Positions 10,038-19,090 are shown, counted from the first letter of the stretch. The stretch: 64,000 bases of DNA from Solimicrobium silvestre (GCF_002976435.1 NZ_PUGF01000001.1:1-64000), one strand, 5' to 3'. Numbers and translations: made by a program. Notes: generated by a model from the sequence alone, not told the origin.

Positions 10038-11112
10038 TATAATTTTCGCCTATTTTTCTAACCTCGTTTTTTGCCTCATTTTTTGCATTCAAAGGCATCG
10101 CCCGCACCTGCGATTTAACAGAGCAACCCAAGACTTGCTGCTGTTCCAAAGTCAGTTGCAATTGCCCATGATGCGGCAGCAGATCACTTACAATAATGCG
10201 GTAATCCTGAATGCTGGTATTCGCTACCAGCATCGGTTCAGCTGCAGCCGGATCAGAAAGCAAAGCAGCCGAGCAATCAACTACTTCCAACAATTCACTC
10301 AAACGCACGGAACGCAATTCATTAACCCGCGCCTGCAACACTGGCCCCGCGTCAAAAATATCCACAAAGCCTTCGTAATACAAACCTTCCTGCTCCAATA
10401 AGCGGCGGGCTGGTGCGGTATCCACATGCACTTGCCCAATAACGTCTTGCGCTACTTTAGGTAGATAAGCGACATACAAAGGATGGCGCGGCATGAGTTC
10501 TGCGATGAAGGATTTTTTACCTAAGCTACTAATATCATCGGCGCGATTAAAATCCATTTTGAAAAAATGGCGGCCCAGATTATCCCAAAATGGCGAACTG
10601 CCGTCGGGATATTGAAAGCCACGTAATTCGGCGATGAGTTTTTCACTGAATAAATGCGGGAATTGGGCAATAAACAAAAACCGGCATTTTGACAGCAACC
10701 GGCCGTTGTTATTGTTACGATAGTCAGGATGTAAAAACAGCGAGCAGAGTTCAGCGCAACCGGTTAAATCGTTGGATAAATACAGCGTATCCATACGCGA
10801 ATACACGTTCAACTCTTTACTAGAATGCACCAGTGTGCCGATGCGGTAATTATAAAAAGGCTCATCTAAACCAACCGCGCTTTTAATGGCACTAACGCCA
10901 ATAATTTTGCCGTTGTCGGTGTCTTCTAAAACAAATAAATAGTCACGCTGCTCTGGGGGAATTTGTTCGGCAAAGGAAGCGCAAGCAACGGCAATACGGT
11001 TGCTGAGCATCTCCGTATCTGGCTTTAGTGTGGTCATGCCATCGCCAACCTGAGTGGCTAAATACATTAAGCCGTCCAGGTCATCTTTTTTAATTGCGCG
11101 TACTACTATCAT
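10027..11112 (-). CDS. aruG: Arginine N-succinyltransferase, second subunit (AruG type)
   Basis: 361 residues of the AstA/AruFG family, which transfers succinyl from succinyl-CoA to the alpha-amino group of arginine, the entry reaction of AST. Matching landmarks between this protein and its upstream neighbour include the GNAT-like start (IVVRAIKKDDLDGLMYLA), a PFWDNLGRHFFKMDF block near residue 180, and IGQVHVDTAPARRLLEQEG followed by FDAGPVLQA. Having two homologous adjacent genes matches the heteromeric Pseudomonas enzyme rather than the single E. coli AstA. From order (after aruF, before aruD/astD) it is taken as AruG. The last 20 residues are lysine- and glutamate-rich and overlap astD. 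Confidence 0.88.
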   Translation of the reverse strand: MIVVRAIKKDDLDGLMYLATQVGDGMTTLKPDTEMLSNRIAVACASFAEQIPPEQRDYLFVLEDTDNGKIIGVSAIKSAVGLDEPFYNYRIGTLVHSSKELNVYSRMDTLYLSNDLTGCAELCSLFLHPDYRNNNNGRLLSKCRFLFIAQFPHLFSEKLIAELRGFQYPDGSSPFWDNLGRHFFKMDFNRADDISSLGKKSFIAELMPRHPLYVAYLPKVAQDVIGQVHVDTAPARRLLEQEGLYYEGFVDIFDAGPVLQARVNELRSVRLSELLEVVDCSAALLSDPAAAEPMLVANTSIQDYRIIVSDLLPHHGQLQLTLEQQQVLGCSVKSQVRAMPLNAKNEAKNEVRKIGENYNEP

Positions 11113-11140
11113 CTTTTATCCTTAATTTCCTGATTTTTTG

Positions 11141-12190
11141 TCACCACGGCACGCATAATACGTGATCGCCGTCGATGACGTTAAGAGCTTGCATCACTTC
11201 GCTGGACAGGCGCACGGTCTGCGTATTTTCCAGTGCGGTTGATTGCATCATCGTTGCGCGGAAATCGGTTTCTCTGGCAGTGGCTACCAGGTAACTGCGG
11301 TTTGCATTTGTGCTAATTGGCGCAGAGTCATCGCTCACAGTTTCCACCTGTAGCTTCAATCCGTGGGCAAATGAGCTCAATGCATGTTTATTGGCTTCCA
11401 GAATTGGCCCACCGTCGAAGATATCAATGAAGTCATCTGCTGCAAAACCTTCCTTAGTCAACAAGTCGAACGGTACTTCGCTTTCTGGATGCACTTGCCC
11501 CATCGCTGCTTGTGCATCACCGGTCAACAAGGGCACATACACCGGATAATGCGGCATTAATTCCACGATTAAATTACGGTTACGCGCACCATCGACCAAA
11601 CGTTCCGCTTCCAAAAAATCCATCTGGAAGAATTTTTTTCCCAAGGCTTCCCAAAATGGCGCACAGCCTTTTTGGTCGGTGTAACCGGCCAGTGAAACAA
11701 AAAAGTTATCGCTGAACCGTTCCGGCGCACAGGCAGCAAACATCAACCTTGCGCGTGACAATAAAGCGGCTTCCGGGTGGATATGATTACCTCGACGCAC
11801 AAAGAAGCTGGAGAGCTGTGAATAGCTGGTGAGGTCAGCACAAAGAGTGAGTGCGTGAACGCTATGACTGATATCTAAATCACGGGAAACTTGCTGGATA
11901 ACGTCGTTACGGAACGAGAAAAAAGTACCTTTGGAACCTGCGGTAGCAGAAATGGCTGCGCTACCGATTAAGCTATGGCTGGAGGTATTTTCTAAATCCT
12001 CCAGCACAAACAGATAACATTCTTCGCCAGCGATATCCGTTTGACTGGCAAAAGAACGTAACGATTGTTCTACCGCACGTTCGATTGCTGCCGGAGTTTT
12101 CGCCATGGTGTGAACACCTTGAGTCAGGCCTGCCGCCAGCTCAATTAACGCTGGGATATCGCTGGTTGCAACGGGTCTGACAATAAACAT
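11141..12190 (-). CDS. aruF: Arginine N-succinyltransferase, first subunit (AruF type)
   Basis: 349 residues, homologous to the next gene downstream. It begins FIVRPVATSDIPALIELA and has the conserved APFWEALGKKFFQMDFLEAERL block near 175. The AAMGQVHPESEVPFDLLTKEGF stretch precedes FIDIFDGGPILEA. These are family hallmarks for the succinyl-CoA:arginine succinyltransferase. It is placed second in the operon, 38 bases after aruC and 28 before aruG. The assignment as AruF rests on order, since both subunits share the fold. Confidence 0.88.
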   Translation of the reverse strand: MFIVRPVATSDIPALIELAAGLTQGVHTMAKTPAAIERAVEQSLRSFASQTDIAGEECYLFVLEDLENTSSHSLIGSAAISATAGSKGTFFSFRNDVIQQVSRDLDISHSVHALTLCADLTSYSQLSSFFVRRGNHIHPEAALLSRARLMFAACAPERFSDNFFVSLAGYTDQKGCAPFWEALGKKFFQMDFLEAERLVDGARNRNLIVELMPHYPVYVPLLTGDAQAAMGQVHPESEVPFDLLTKEGFAADDFIDIFDGGPILEANKHALSSFAHGLKLQVETVSDDSAPISTNANRSYLVATARETDFRATMMQSTALENTQTVRLSSEVMQALNVIDGDHVLCVPW

Positions 12191-12228
12191 AGCGACCTTT
12201 TTAGTGTGAATGAAACTTTTGGTAATAG

Positions 12229-13464
12229 TTAAACCAAGGTCGCCAAAGCACGGCGTAAACGAGTTGCCGCTTCTTGAATTTGTTCATCCGTCACAATTAA
12301 CGCTGGTGCAAAACGTAACACATCAGGGCCTGCGATCAGCAACATTAAGCCTTGCTCTTCCGCTGCCTTGGTCATTTCTTTAGCGCGGCCTGCGTAGGTA
12401 GCCGTTAATTGCACACCCAACAGCAAACCGCTGCCGCGCACTTCCGCCAACATGTGCGGAAATTCTTGTACCAAACCCTGCAACGCTAAAATCAAGGTTT
12501 TGGACGCATGTTTTACCCGCAACAAAAAGCTCGGCACATTAATCGTACGCAGCACCGTCAATGCAACAGAAGCAGCTAAAGGATTACCACCGTAAGTTGT
12601 GCCGTGAGTACCGACAGCAAATGCCGCCGCCACCGTATTGGTCGTGAGCATAGCGCCAACCGGATAACCATTTCCGAGTGCTTTGGCACTGGTTAAAATA
12701 TCCGGTGTTACGCCATAACCCATGTAAGCAAACAATTGGCCGGTACGTCCCATGCCGCATTGCACTTCATCAAAAATCAGCAATGCGCCATGCTGGTCGC
12801 ACAACTCACGCAAGGCTTGCAAATATTCGGTAGTGGCTGGCATGACGCCGCCCTCGCCTTGCACCGGCTCGACCATTACGGCACAGACGTCATTCCCCAT
12901 CGCTTCACGTGCAGCGGTAATGTCATTGAACGCAATGTGGGTTAAATCGGCCGGCAATGGGCCAAAACCTTCGGTGTATTTCGGTTGTCCGCCAACGGAC
13001 ACGGTAAATAAAGTACGCCCGTGGAAAGAATTTTCGCAAGAAATGATACGAGTTTTATGAGTATGGCCGTTTTTAGCTGCATATTTACGCGCCAGCTTCA
13101 ACGCCGCCTCATTGGCTTCTGCGCCAGAATTACAGAAAAATGCCCGGTCGGCAAACGTGGCAGCAACTAAAGAACGTGCCAATTCCAGCACCGGCTCATT
13201 GGTATAACCATTACCGACATGCCACAGTTTTTCCGCTTGTTGCTGCAAAGTATGCACGACATCCGGATGGCAATGTCCTAAACTGGTAACAGCAATACCG
13301 GCAGTAAAATCCAGATATTGGCGCCCTTCCTGATCCCACAAATCCAAGCCTTTGGCGCGTACCGGCACTAAGGTTGACGGTGCGTAAGTTGGCACGATAA
13401 CGTCATCAAATGTGCTGCGGGTAACAGGTGTATTCGGTGGTGTATTGGTGGTTGTTGCAGTCAT
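12229..13464 (-). CDS. aruC: Succinylornithine / acetylornithine aminotransferase
   Basis: 411 residues of the class III PLP aminotransferases (ArgD/AstC group). FCNSGAEANEAALKLARK (near residue 110), LIFDEVQCGMGRTG (near 230) and SAKALGNGYPVGAML, whose Lys binds PLP, are all present. As first gene of the aru operon it should convert N-succinylornithine to the semialdehyde with 2-oxoglutarate as acceptor. The same enzyme can also serve arginine synthesis as N-acetylornithine aminotransferase, which sequence cannot decide. The roughly 200 bases upstream, shared with the divergent gene at 13669, must hold the operon promoter. I saw no operator there that I could assign to ArgR. Confidence 0.92.
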   Translation of the reverse strand: MTATTTNTPPNTPVTRSTFDDVIVPTYAPSTLVPVRAKGLDLWDQEGRQYLDFTAGIAVTSLGHCHPDVVHTLQQQAEKLWHVGNGYTNEPVLELARSLVAATFADRAFFCNSGAEANEAALKLARKYAAKNGHTHKTRIISCENSFHGRTLFTVSVGGQPKYTEGFGPLPADLTHIAFNDITAAREAMGNDVCAVMVEPVQGEGGVMPATTEYLQALRELCDQHGALLIFDEVQCGMGRTGQLFAYMGYGVTPDILTSAKALGNGYPVGAMLTTNTVAAAFAVGTHGTTYGGNPLAASVALTVLRTINVPSFLLRVKHASKTLILALQGLVQEFPHMLAEVRGSGLLLGVQLTATYAGRAKEMTKAAEEQGLMLLIAGPDVLRFAPALIVTDEQIQEAATRLRRALATLV

Positions 13465-13668
13465 GATCAGCCTCAGGTTGTCTTGGATGTCCGTATTGTA
13501 CGCACTGGAACAGCCATTTTCTTTTAAAACTGCGACATGAATTTACATAAACCAATCGGTAAATTCGGCAAAAATGAAAGTAGATGTAACAAGCCATAGT
13601 TGCATTACGGAAATGTTCCAAATGGTAATATAATCGGCGCTTTGTGAAATTGCTCGGGATTAAGGTTT

Positions 13669-14829
13669 ATGAAAATCGCTCGTAATATAAAGTTATGTTG
13701 TGCGTTGTTGTTACTACTTCCGCTCTTGGCTCAGGCTGAATTAAAGATATTGATCGGAGTCGATCCAGCCGACGAGGTAGGTAAAAACAATGTCGACCGG
13801 GTTATCAGCTCAATTCCTGAGCTTAATTCGGCGCTCGGCAGCAAAGTTTTTTCGAACCAGTCTTCCAATCTGACCGATGTTTTACGCTCTACCCGCACGC
13901 AAGAAAATGACATCATCATTGGCCCGCCGCATATTATTGCTTCGGCGATCAGCCATCACTACCAAGTGTTAGCGCGTAATGAAGCAGATGCGGATTTTGT
14001 ATTAATAGCGCGCCCTGACATTAAAAAATTGGACGACATCGCCGGCAAACGCCTCTACCTGACCCAGCAAGATTCGACCCGCACCTATGTCGCCAAGGGC
14101 ATGCTGATTGAAAATAATATCGACATTAAATCAATCAAACAGGTCACTTACGGTAAAACTAGCGGCGCCGGTTTATTTGCTTTAGCTGCCAATTTAACCG
14201 ACATGACCATCGCTTCACGCGAGGAAGCGCAAAGCTGGATACTGGCTAATCCTGGCCAAGGTGTCATTATCAAAACCAGTCGCCGGATTCCGGCTGGTAT
14301 GGCGTTAGTCGTTAAAAGCGATACGTCCGAGGCGGTACGTAAAATCATTTTGAAATGGGCCAGTTCGTCGACTAATGGTGTCGGTAAATTTCGCGCTACC
14401 ACCAATGAGGACGTAACTCAATACCGCTATATCGCGTCGCTTGGAATTTTGACGCCTGCCAGCCTGTCCGGAGTACAAACCGTGACTGCCGACGAAGTCA
14501 GCAAACTGGTGGCTAAGGGCGTGACGGTGGTGGATACCCGCAGCGCCAAGGAATACCAATTAGCGCATATTGCCGGTGCGATCAATGCCGCTTATGTGGA
14601 GCACAGTTTGAAAGAGCGCGATTTTGATCCAAAACTCGATGATTACTCTGCAATTGCTGCACTGCCAAAAGAAAAAGCCGTGATATTTTTATGCAATGGC
14701 ACCGAATGCTGGAAATCATATAAAGCATCTAAAATCGCCTTGCAGCTTGGCTTTACCCAGATTTACTGGTTCCGGGGCGGTATGCCGGAATGGCAGGAAA
14801 AGTCATTGCCGACTAAGACAGGATCTTAA
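13669..14829 (+). CDS. Periplasmic substrate-binding domain fused to a rhodanese domain
   Basis: 386 residues with a signal peptide ending near LLAQA-E. Residues of about 25-255 look like a PhnD-type (phosphate/phosphonate-binding-like) periplasmic binding domain: LKILIGVDPADE at the start and a mid-region ADADFVLIARPDIKKLDDIAGKRLYL. Residues of about 270-380 form a rhodanese domain (VTVVDTRSAKEYQLAHIAGAINA), with an active-site loop LCNGTECWKS. That loop places C342 as the likely persulfide carrier and a second Cys at 347 followed by Trp. The gene is first in a likely operon with a SorA-like molybdoenzyme and a cytochrome c, so a role in delivering or handling a sulfur species in the periplasm is plausible. 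The ligand is unknown. A TAAGG ribosome binding site supports the start. Confidence 0.8.
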   Translation: MKIARNIKLCCALLLLLPLLAQAELKILIGVDPADEVGKNNVDRVISSIPELNSALGSKVFSNQSSNLTDVLRSTRTQENDIIIGPPHIIASAISHHYQVLARNEADADFVLIARPDIKKLDDIAGKRLYLTQQDSTRTYVAKGMLIENNIDIKSIKQVTYGKTSGAGLFALAANLTDMTIASREEAQSWILANPGQGVIIKTSRRIPAGMALVVKSDTSEAVRKIILKWASSSTNGVGKFRATTNEDVTQYRYIASLGILTPASLSGVQTVTADEVSKLVAKGVTVVDTRSAKEYQLAHIAGAINAAYVEHSLKERDFDPKLDDYSAIAALPKEKAVIFLCNGTECWKSYKASKIALQLGFTQIYWFRGGMPEWQEKSLPTKTGS

Positions 14830-14878
14830 AACCATCACTTAATTAAGCAGACGTTGTAGAAAACCCGTGAGAAAAATC

Positions 14879-16132
14879 ATGAATAAAAACTTGGTCAACA
14901 ATAATGCTATCGACGCTAGCGCGCGTCGGCAATTTTTACGCAGAGCCTCTGCATCCGGTATCGGCGCAATGTTAGCCGGTTCGGCATGGCCGGCTTTAGC
15001 GTCTAATCCAACCGTGCAACTGCCGTTTGAAAACGGCACGCGTGAGCTGGTCGCTTTCCCGCAAAAGCGGCCTTTAATTTTACTCACCAGCCGTCCACCG
15101 CAATTAGAAACACCGTTTGAGGTGTTTAACGACAGCGTCATCACACCGAACGATGCCTTCTTTGTGCGCTATCACTGGAGCGGGATTCCGACTTCGATCG
15201 ACCCAACAACCTACCGCCTAAAAGTTGGCGGCAAGGTCGCAGCGCCGTTGGAGTTATCGCTCACTGAGCTCAAACAATTGGCCGATCCGGTCAGTCTGAC
15301 GGCAGTGAATCAATGTTCAGGTAATAGCCGCGGTTTTTTTGAGCCGCGCGCCAACGGCGGGCAACTCGCCAATGGCGCCATGGGCAATGCCGTATGGACG
15401 GGCATTCCGCTTAAAAAATTATTAGAAAAAGCCGGTGTGCAAGCCGGTGCTGTACAAGTGAGTTTTAACGGACTTGATGCACCATTATTCCCAGACAGTC
15501 CCGACTTCCTCAAAGCGCTCAATATTGACCACGCGCTGGACGGCGAAGTGATGCTGGCCTGGGCCATGAACGGCGAAGATTTACCGATGCTGAATGGTTA
15601 CCCGTTACGCCTGATTGTGCCCGGCTATTACGGCACATATTGGGTCAAGCATTTGTCCGAAATTGAAGTACTCGATAAACCGTTTGAAGGTTTCTGGATG
15701 AATCCGGCATATCGAATTCCCGATAATCCTTGCGCCTGCGTAACGCCCGGCACAGCACCGACTAAAACGGTACCGATTTCCCGATTGAATGTACGTTCTT
15801 TCATCACCAGTTTAACTAACGGTGCACAAGTGTCCGTCGGCCAGCCAATCGTAGTGCGCGGCATGGCCTTTGACAGTGGTTACGGGATTACTGAAGTGGC
15901 GTTTTCCAGCGACGGTGGCGCGTCGTGGCAAACGACCAAACTCGGTACCGATTTGGGACGTTATTCCTTCCGTGAATGGACGGTGCAATTTACGCCAAAA
16001 CAAATCGGCCAGCATGAATTAAAAGTACGCGCAGTGAATCGTATCGGACAAAGCCAGCCGATGACGGCCTTGTGGAACCCGGCCGGTTATATGCGTAATG
16101 TGGTGGAAACAACCCGCGTTAATGCAGTTTAG
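14879..16132 (+). CDS. Sulfite-oxidase-family molybdopterin oxidoreductase (SorA-like)
   Basis: 417 residues from the ATG at 14879; an in-frame GTG four codons earlier is the alternative start. A Tat signal (RRQFLRRASASG) ending in AWPALA directs folded export. The molybdenum-binding domain has the key Cys in VNQCSGNSRGFFEP (about residue 146), and VPGYYGTYWVKHLSEIEV is the conserved substrate-pocket stretch. The C-terminal 110 residues form the immunoglobulin-like Mo-co dimerisation domain (VAFSSDGGASWQ). It has no haem or cytochrome domain, so it resembles SorA, whose partner SorB is a separate cytochrome. The next gene encodes just that. Sulfite is the best-known substrate of the family but is not proven here. 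Confidence 0.85.
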   Translation: MNKNLVNNNAIDASARRQFLRRASASGIGAMLAGSAWPALASNPTVQLPFENGTRELVAFPQKRPLILLTSRPPQLETPFEVFNDSVITPNDAFFVRYHWSGIPTSIDPTTYRLKVGGKVAAPLELSLTELKQLADPVSLTAVNQCSGNSRGFFEPRANGGQLANGAMGNAVWTGIPLKKLLEKAGVQAGAVQVSFNGLDAPLFPDSPDFLKALNIDHALDGEVMLAWAMNGEDLPMLNGYPLRLIVPGYYGTYWVKHLSEIEVLDKPFEGFWMNPAYRIPDNPCACVTPGTAPTKTVPISRLNVRSFITSLTNGAQVSVGQPIVVRGMAFDSGYGITEVAFSSDGGASWQTTKLGTDLGRYSFREWTVQFTPKQIGQHELKVRAVNRIGQSQPMTALWNPAGYMRNVVETTRVNAV

Positions 16133-16141
16133 GAGAAGCGT

Positions 16142-16483
16142 ATGAAACCAGTTACTTTATTGTTTGCGATCATCGGCCTGACAGCCGGCAGTAGTTTTGC
16201 GCTTGATATTGAGCTACCGGCAGAAACGGCCGCGTATCGTCCCAGCGACATGCCGGGTTATCAACTAGTGCAAAATAATTGCATGACCTGTCATTCAGCA
16301 CAGTATGTTTTGAGCCAGCCACCGAGTTCGCCACGCAGTTATTGGGTGGCGACGGTGAAGAAAATGAAGAAGCCGTTTGCAGCGCCAATTCCCGACGAAG
16401 AAATGCCCGCCATCGTTGATTATCTGGTGAAAAATTACGGTAATGAAAAGCCGGTAGCTAGTGTGGATTCGAGTAAAAAATAA
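16142..16483 (+). CDS. Small monohaem cytochrome c (SorB-like)
   Basis: 113 residues with a cleavable signal peptide (SSFA-LDIEL) and a single CMTCH haem site at residues 47-51. A distal methionine is likely in the later KKMKKP or EEMPA region. An AGGAGA ribosome binding site and a 9-base gap after the molybdoenzyme gene show co-translation. It is the obvious electron acceptor of that enzyme, passing electrons to the respiratory chain in the periplasm. The family is short, and SorB proteins are of similar size, but the assignment is from context. Confidence 0.85.
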   Translation: MKPVTLLFAIIGLTAGSSFALDIELPAETAAYRPSDMPGYQLVQNNCMTCHSAQYVLSQPPSSPRSYWVATVKKMKKPFAAPIPDEEMPAIVDYLVKNYGNEKPVASVDSSKK

Positions 16484-16658
16484 ATTGACCAGGCTGACCA
16501 CCCTTCCGGGCGCTTGATCACAGCAAAATAGCATCGGCACGCTGATAACCAGCAACCCGATGCCGGCATTCCAATACCCGCCATCGAATCGCTTCATTAC
16601 CATCAAAAACCTGCTGAAAAATAGCGTAAAACTGGCACGTGAATCAGCAAAAGCATCG

Positions 16659-18263
16659 TCACTGCCCACTAGCCAGCACTTGCTGAAAGAAGTTACTGGC
16701 GGCCAGCATACAAGCTGACGAAACCAGAACCGGATGATAATTTTGTAGCACAGCGCTAGCGCCGCCGTCCGTGGCTCCCGACGCAATCGCTTGTTCAACA
16801 AAGTACGCCCGAAGGTCCGTAAACACAGTCTTTGCAGAGGCATAAGGGTCGTTAGCCCCGGTAATTGCTGAGTCAACATCCAACACAGTGAACAAACCTG
16901 AAGCCATTGCAGCGGGCGACGGTGCTGTCCAGTACTGCTGCATATTTTGAGTATTTGCATTGAAATACACCATCGGATCGGCATTGCCGCCACACAGCAG
17001 CACTGGGCGGTTGGCCGTCCAGTTACGGAAGTCATTGATCTTAAATCCCTGACGTATCGTATTGGCCGGGCTCACTGCAGGCAAGCCGGTGGTGAGTGTC
17101 GGCACCGAGCCGTCAGGATTAGCAAGCGCATCCATGATGTAGTTGATACGGTAATTGTTGGTGACTAAAAAATTGGGGCCAAATCCAGCCGCATAGGTTG
17201 ATGCGAGCAACGCTGGGCTGGTGGGTGGAATGGTGTCGGCATTCAATACTGCCTGCAACGAAGCCGAAGCGCCGACTGGTGCCGTCGGTGCGATGTTACT
17301 GAATATAGAGGGCGCAATTAACCCTGTTGAGAGCACGTTAAGCCCCTCACTGGATGGCAATATGTTTGCCAAATTGGCTGCGTAAGTTGGGTTGTAAATA
17401 TCGGTGAGGTTAGCGTAGATATTGCCATAGGCATGTTGGTAGCTGGTGACGATCATTGTTGCTAACACATTGATCAGTAGCGACGGCCTACCTAAAAACA
17501 CCGTATCACCGAAAGCCCCCATCGCATAAGGGCCTGAGCTCGGCGCCGCTGCAGTCACTGTCTGGCCTGCGGCTTGCATGGCTTTATGCGTTGCCATAGC
17601 CACAAAGCCGCCTTGCGAATAACCGGTAATGAATAGTTTGCCCGAATCAGTAGCACCGCCCAGACTAGGTAACGCTGCGCGTGCCGCAGTGAGCGAGTCA
17701 ATGACGTCCTTAGATTGTTGATCGGCGTTCAGGTAAGGATGGTAGGGCAATTGCGAGGTATCGTAGCCAGCATAATTCGTCGCGACGACAATGAAACCCT
17801 GCGCGGCAAAATCAACCGCGATCATGAGCGTTTCACCATTGGCTTCATTATTCGGATCACTGCTGGCAAGGTTGTAAGCTTTGGTAAATGCCGTACCGTG
17901 AGCATAAACCACAATCGGACGCGGCCCGCTACATGCAGGATTAGAACCGGTAGGTAGCATGAGAGCACCGGTAGCATTCGTGGCCTCCCCCGCTCCGCCT
18001 ACAGTTCCGAACTTGAGGTAATGGATATCAACGCCACAAATTGGGGCGCTGCCAAAAATAGTCACGTTTTGCTGCCAAGAGGGATTTGCAGTAATTGCTG
18101 AGGTACTCATTGATACGGTGAGCGGAGGTGGATTTTGCTGCAACGTACCGCGTGCATCACTGATGCCAACGCCGCCTGCTGTGCTGCTACTATTACTATC
18201 GCTGCCACCACATGCCGTAAGAATAAAAGTGCTTACCAAAACCAAACCAGTTAATTTTTGCAT
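16659..18263 (-). CDS. Secreted alpha/beta-hydrolase lipoprotein (lipase-like)
   Basis: 534 residues. The lipobox LTACGG near residue 18 and a Gly/Ser-rich tether indicate an outer-membrane lipoprotein. The hydrolase domain shows VVYAHGTAF (oxyanion strand) and LFITGYSQGGFVAMA, where the Ser of GYSQGG is the nucleophile. A late VLLCGGNADPMVYF segment probably carries the catalytic Asp. This pattern fits the secretory-lipase or prolyl-aminopeptidase-like group; the substrate, an ester or acylated compound, is unknown. A strong GAGGAGA ribosome binding site precedes the ATG. A large frame overlapping its 3' end in another phase is judged a shadow. No clear terminator was seen. Confidence 0.8.
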   Translation of the reverse strand: MQKLTGLVLVSTFILTACGGSDSNSSSTAGGVGISDARGTLQQNPPPLTVSMSTSAITANPSWQQNVTIFGSAPICGVDIHYLKFGTVGGAGEATNATGALMLPTGSNPACSGPRPIVVYAHGTAFTKAYNLASSDPNNEANGETLMIAVDFAAQGFIVVATNYAGYDTSQLPYHPYLNADQQSKDVIDSLTAARAALPSLGGATDSGKLFITGYSQGGFVAMATHKAMQAAGQTVTAAAPSSGPYAMGAFGDTVFLGRPSLLINVLATMIVTSYQHAYGNIYANLTDIYNPTYAANLANILPSSEGLNVLSTGLIAPSIFSNIAPTAPVGASASLQAVLNADTIPPTSPALLASTYAAGFGPNFLVTNNYRINYIMDALANPDGSVPTLTTGLPAVSPANTIRQGFKINDFRNWTANRPVLLCGGNADPMVYFNANTQNMQQYWTAPSPAAMASGLFTVLDVDSAITGANDPYASAKTVFTDLRAYFVEQAIASGATDGGASAVLQNYHPVLVSSACMLAASNFFQQVLASGQ

Positions 18264-18400
18264 GCAAATCTCCTCGATAAAAATCGTTGTGATTATTTTT
18301 CTGATTCAATGCAGGCCGGTGCACGATATGCACTGATGTAGATACAAAAAGTTACAAATTTGCATTTTTTACAGCATATAACGTCATTCCAGCGTTGTCT

Positions 18401-18418
18401 ATGCCCTAAATAGGGCAT
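18401..18418. promoter_or_regulatory. Perfect palindrome upstream of the lipase-like gene
   Basis: ATGCCCTAAATAGGGCAT has 8-bp perfect arms around a 2-base centre. It lies about 140 bases upstream of the lipase-like start. It could be an operator for a dimeric regulator; the neighbouring AraC gene is broken, so its regulator is unknown. It is too short and lacks a strong U-tract for a convincing terminator. Confidence 0.35.
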
Positions 18419-18624
18419 TTAACCCAAAACTTAAGTCCGATATGAGCAGTGCACCCCATGTTCAGGCACTAACTTGCATAATTAATAACCGCTTGACTGT
18501 TGCTTTTTTATCCTACTGACGACAATTCAATCGCCGTCATCAGCGAGTTCGAATATAAATCCAGAACGGGCATTGATAAATACGGATCTACACTGGGACA
18601 TCGGTGCTAGCTAATACCATTCGC

Positions 18625-18738
18625 CTAAACCTCTTTCATGCGCATGATGTCGCGGTGCGGCTCCCCAAACAAACGGCTGTATTCCCGACTGAACTGGGAT
18701 GCACTTTCATGCCCGACACGCACAGCTGTGCTACCGGC
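18625..18738 (-). pseudogene. C-terminal remnant of an AraC-family regulator
   Basis: Read on the minus strand, about 36 codons run from near 18738 to a TAG at 18625-18627. The peptide contains AVRVGHESASQFSREYSRLF followed by GEPHRDI. This is the second helix-turn-helix of AraC/XylS regulators (the VGYxSxSQFSREYxRxFG pattern). Upstream of about 18738 the similarity stops abruptly and stops appear, with no domain or start codon. It is a remnant left by deletion or rearrangement, not a functional gene. Confidence 0.7.
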
Positions 18739-18881
18739 GGGTGAAACGCAGACGCGTAGCTGAATGAGTTCAGCAACTGATTGCGTTAGTAGCTTCGCTA
18801 CGGATCACACTGAATGGTTAACATTTTTTATGCGCTACCGAACCGAACTTATCTTGAAATTTAATTATTCTTAAATATTAT

Positions 18882-19090
18882 TCAAGGATAAAAGGAAATA
18901 CCGTAGATTACGGTGAACTTGATAAATTAGATTCTTATAAAGATATTAATCAAAATGCCCAAGCCTCAGGTTCATCTTTAACGAGGGAAAAACATTAATC
19001 GCTAATAAAGTTAGCCATTACCAAAAGAAGCATTTGAGTGTTATTAAAGAAATTGTGATGGACGTACATATCAAGTTGGATCACGGGTAA
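18882..19090 (+). other. Possible frameshifted coding remnant
   Basis: Two adjacent open stretches in different phases look like parts of one former protein. One runs to a TAA at 18996 (peptide around DYGELDKLDSYKDINQ and ASGSSLTREKH). The other continues in a shifted frame to a TAA at 19088 (VSHYQKKHLSVIKEIV). The SGSSLTREKH stretch faintly recalls the LTRDH segment near the C-terminus of some polymorphic toxins. No start codon with a ribosome binding site was found. The identification is weak. Confidence 0.2.

Noticed and set aside
16295-17035. Long minus-strand frame (246 codons) across the sorB-like gene and lipase-like 3' end
   Set aside because: It overlaps two well-supported genes on both strands, has a Cys/Arg-rich composition unlike a real protein, and no start signal.
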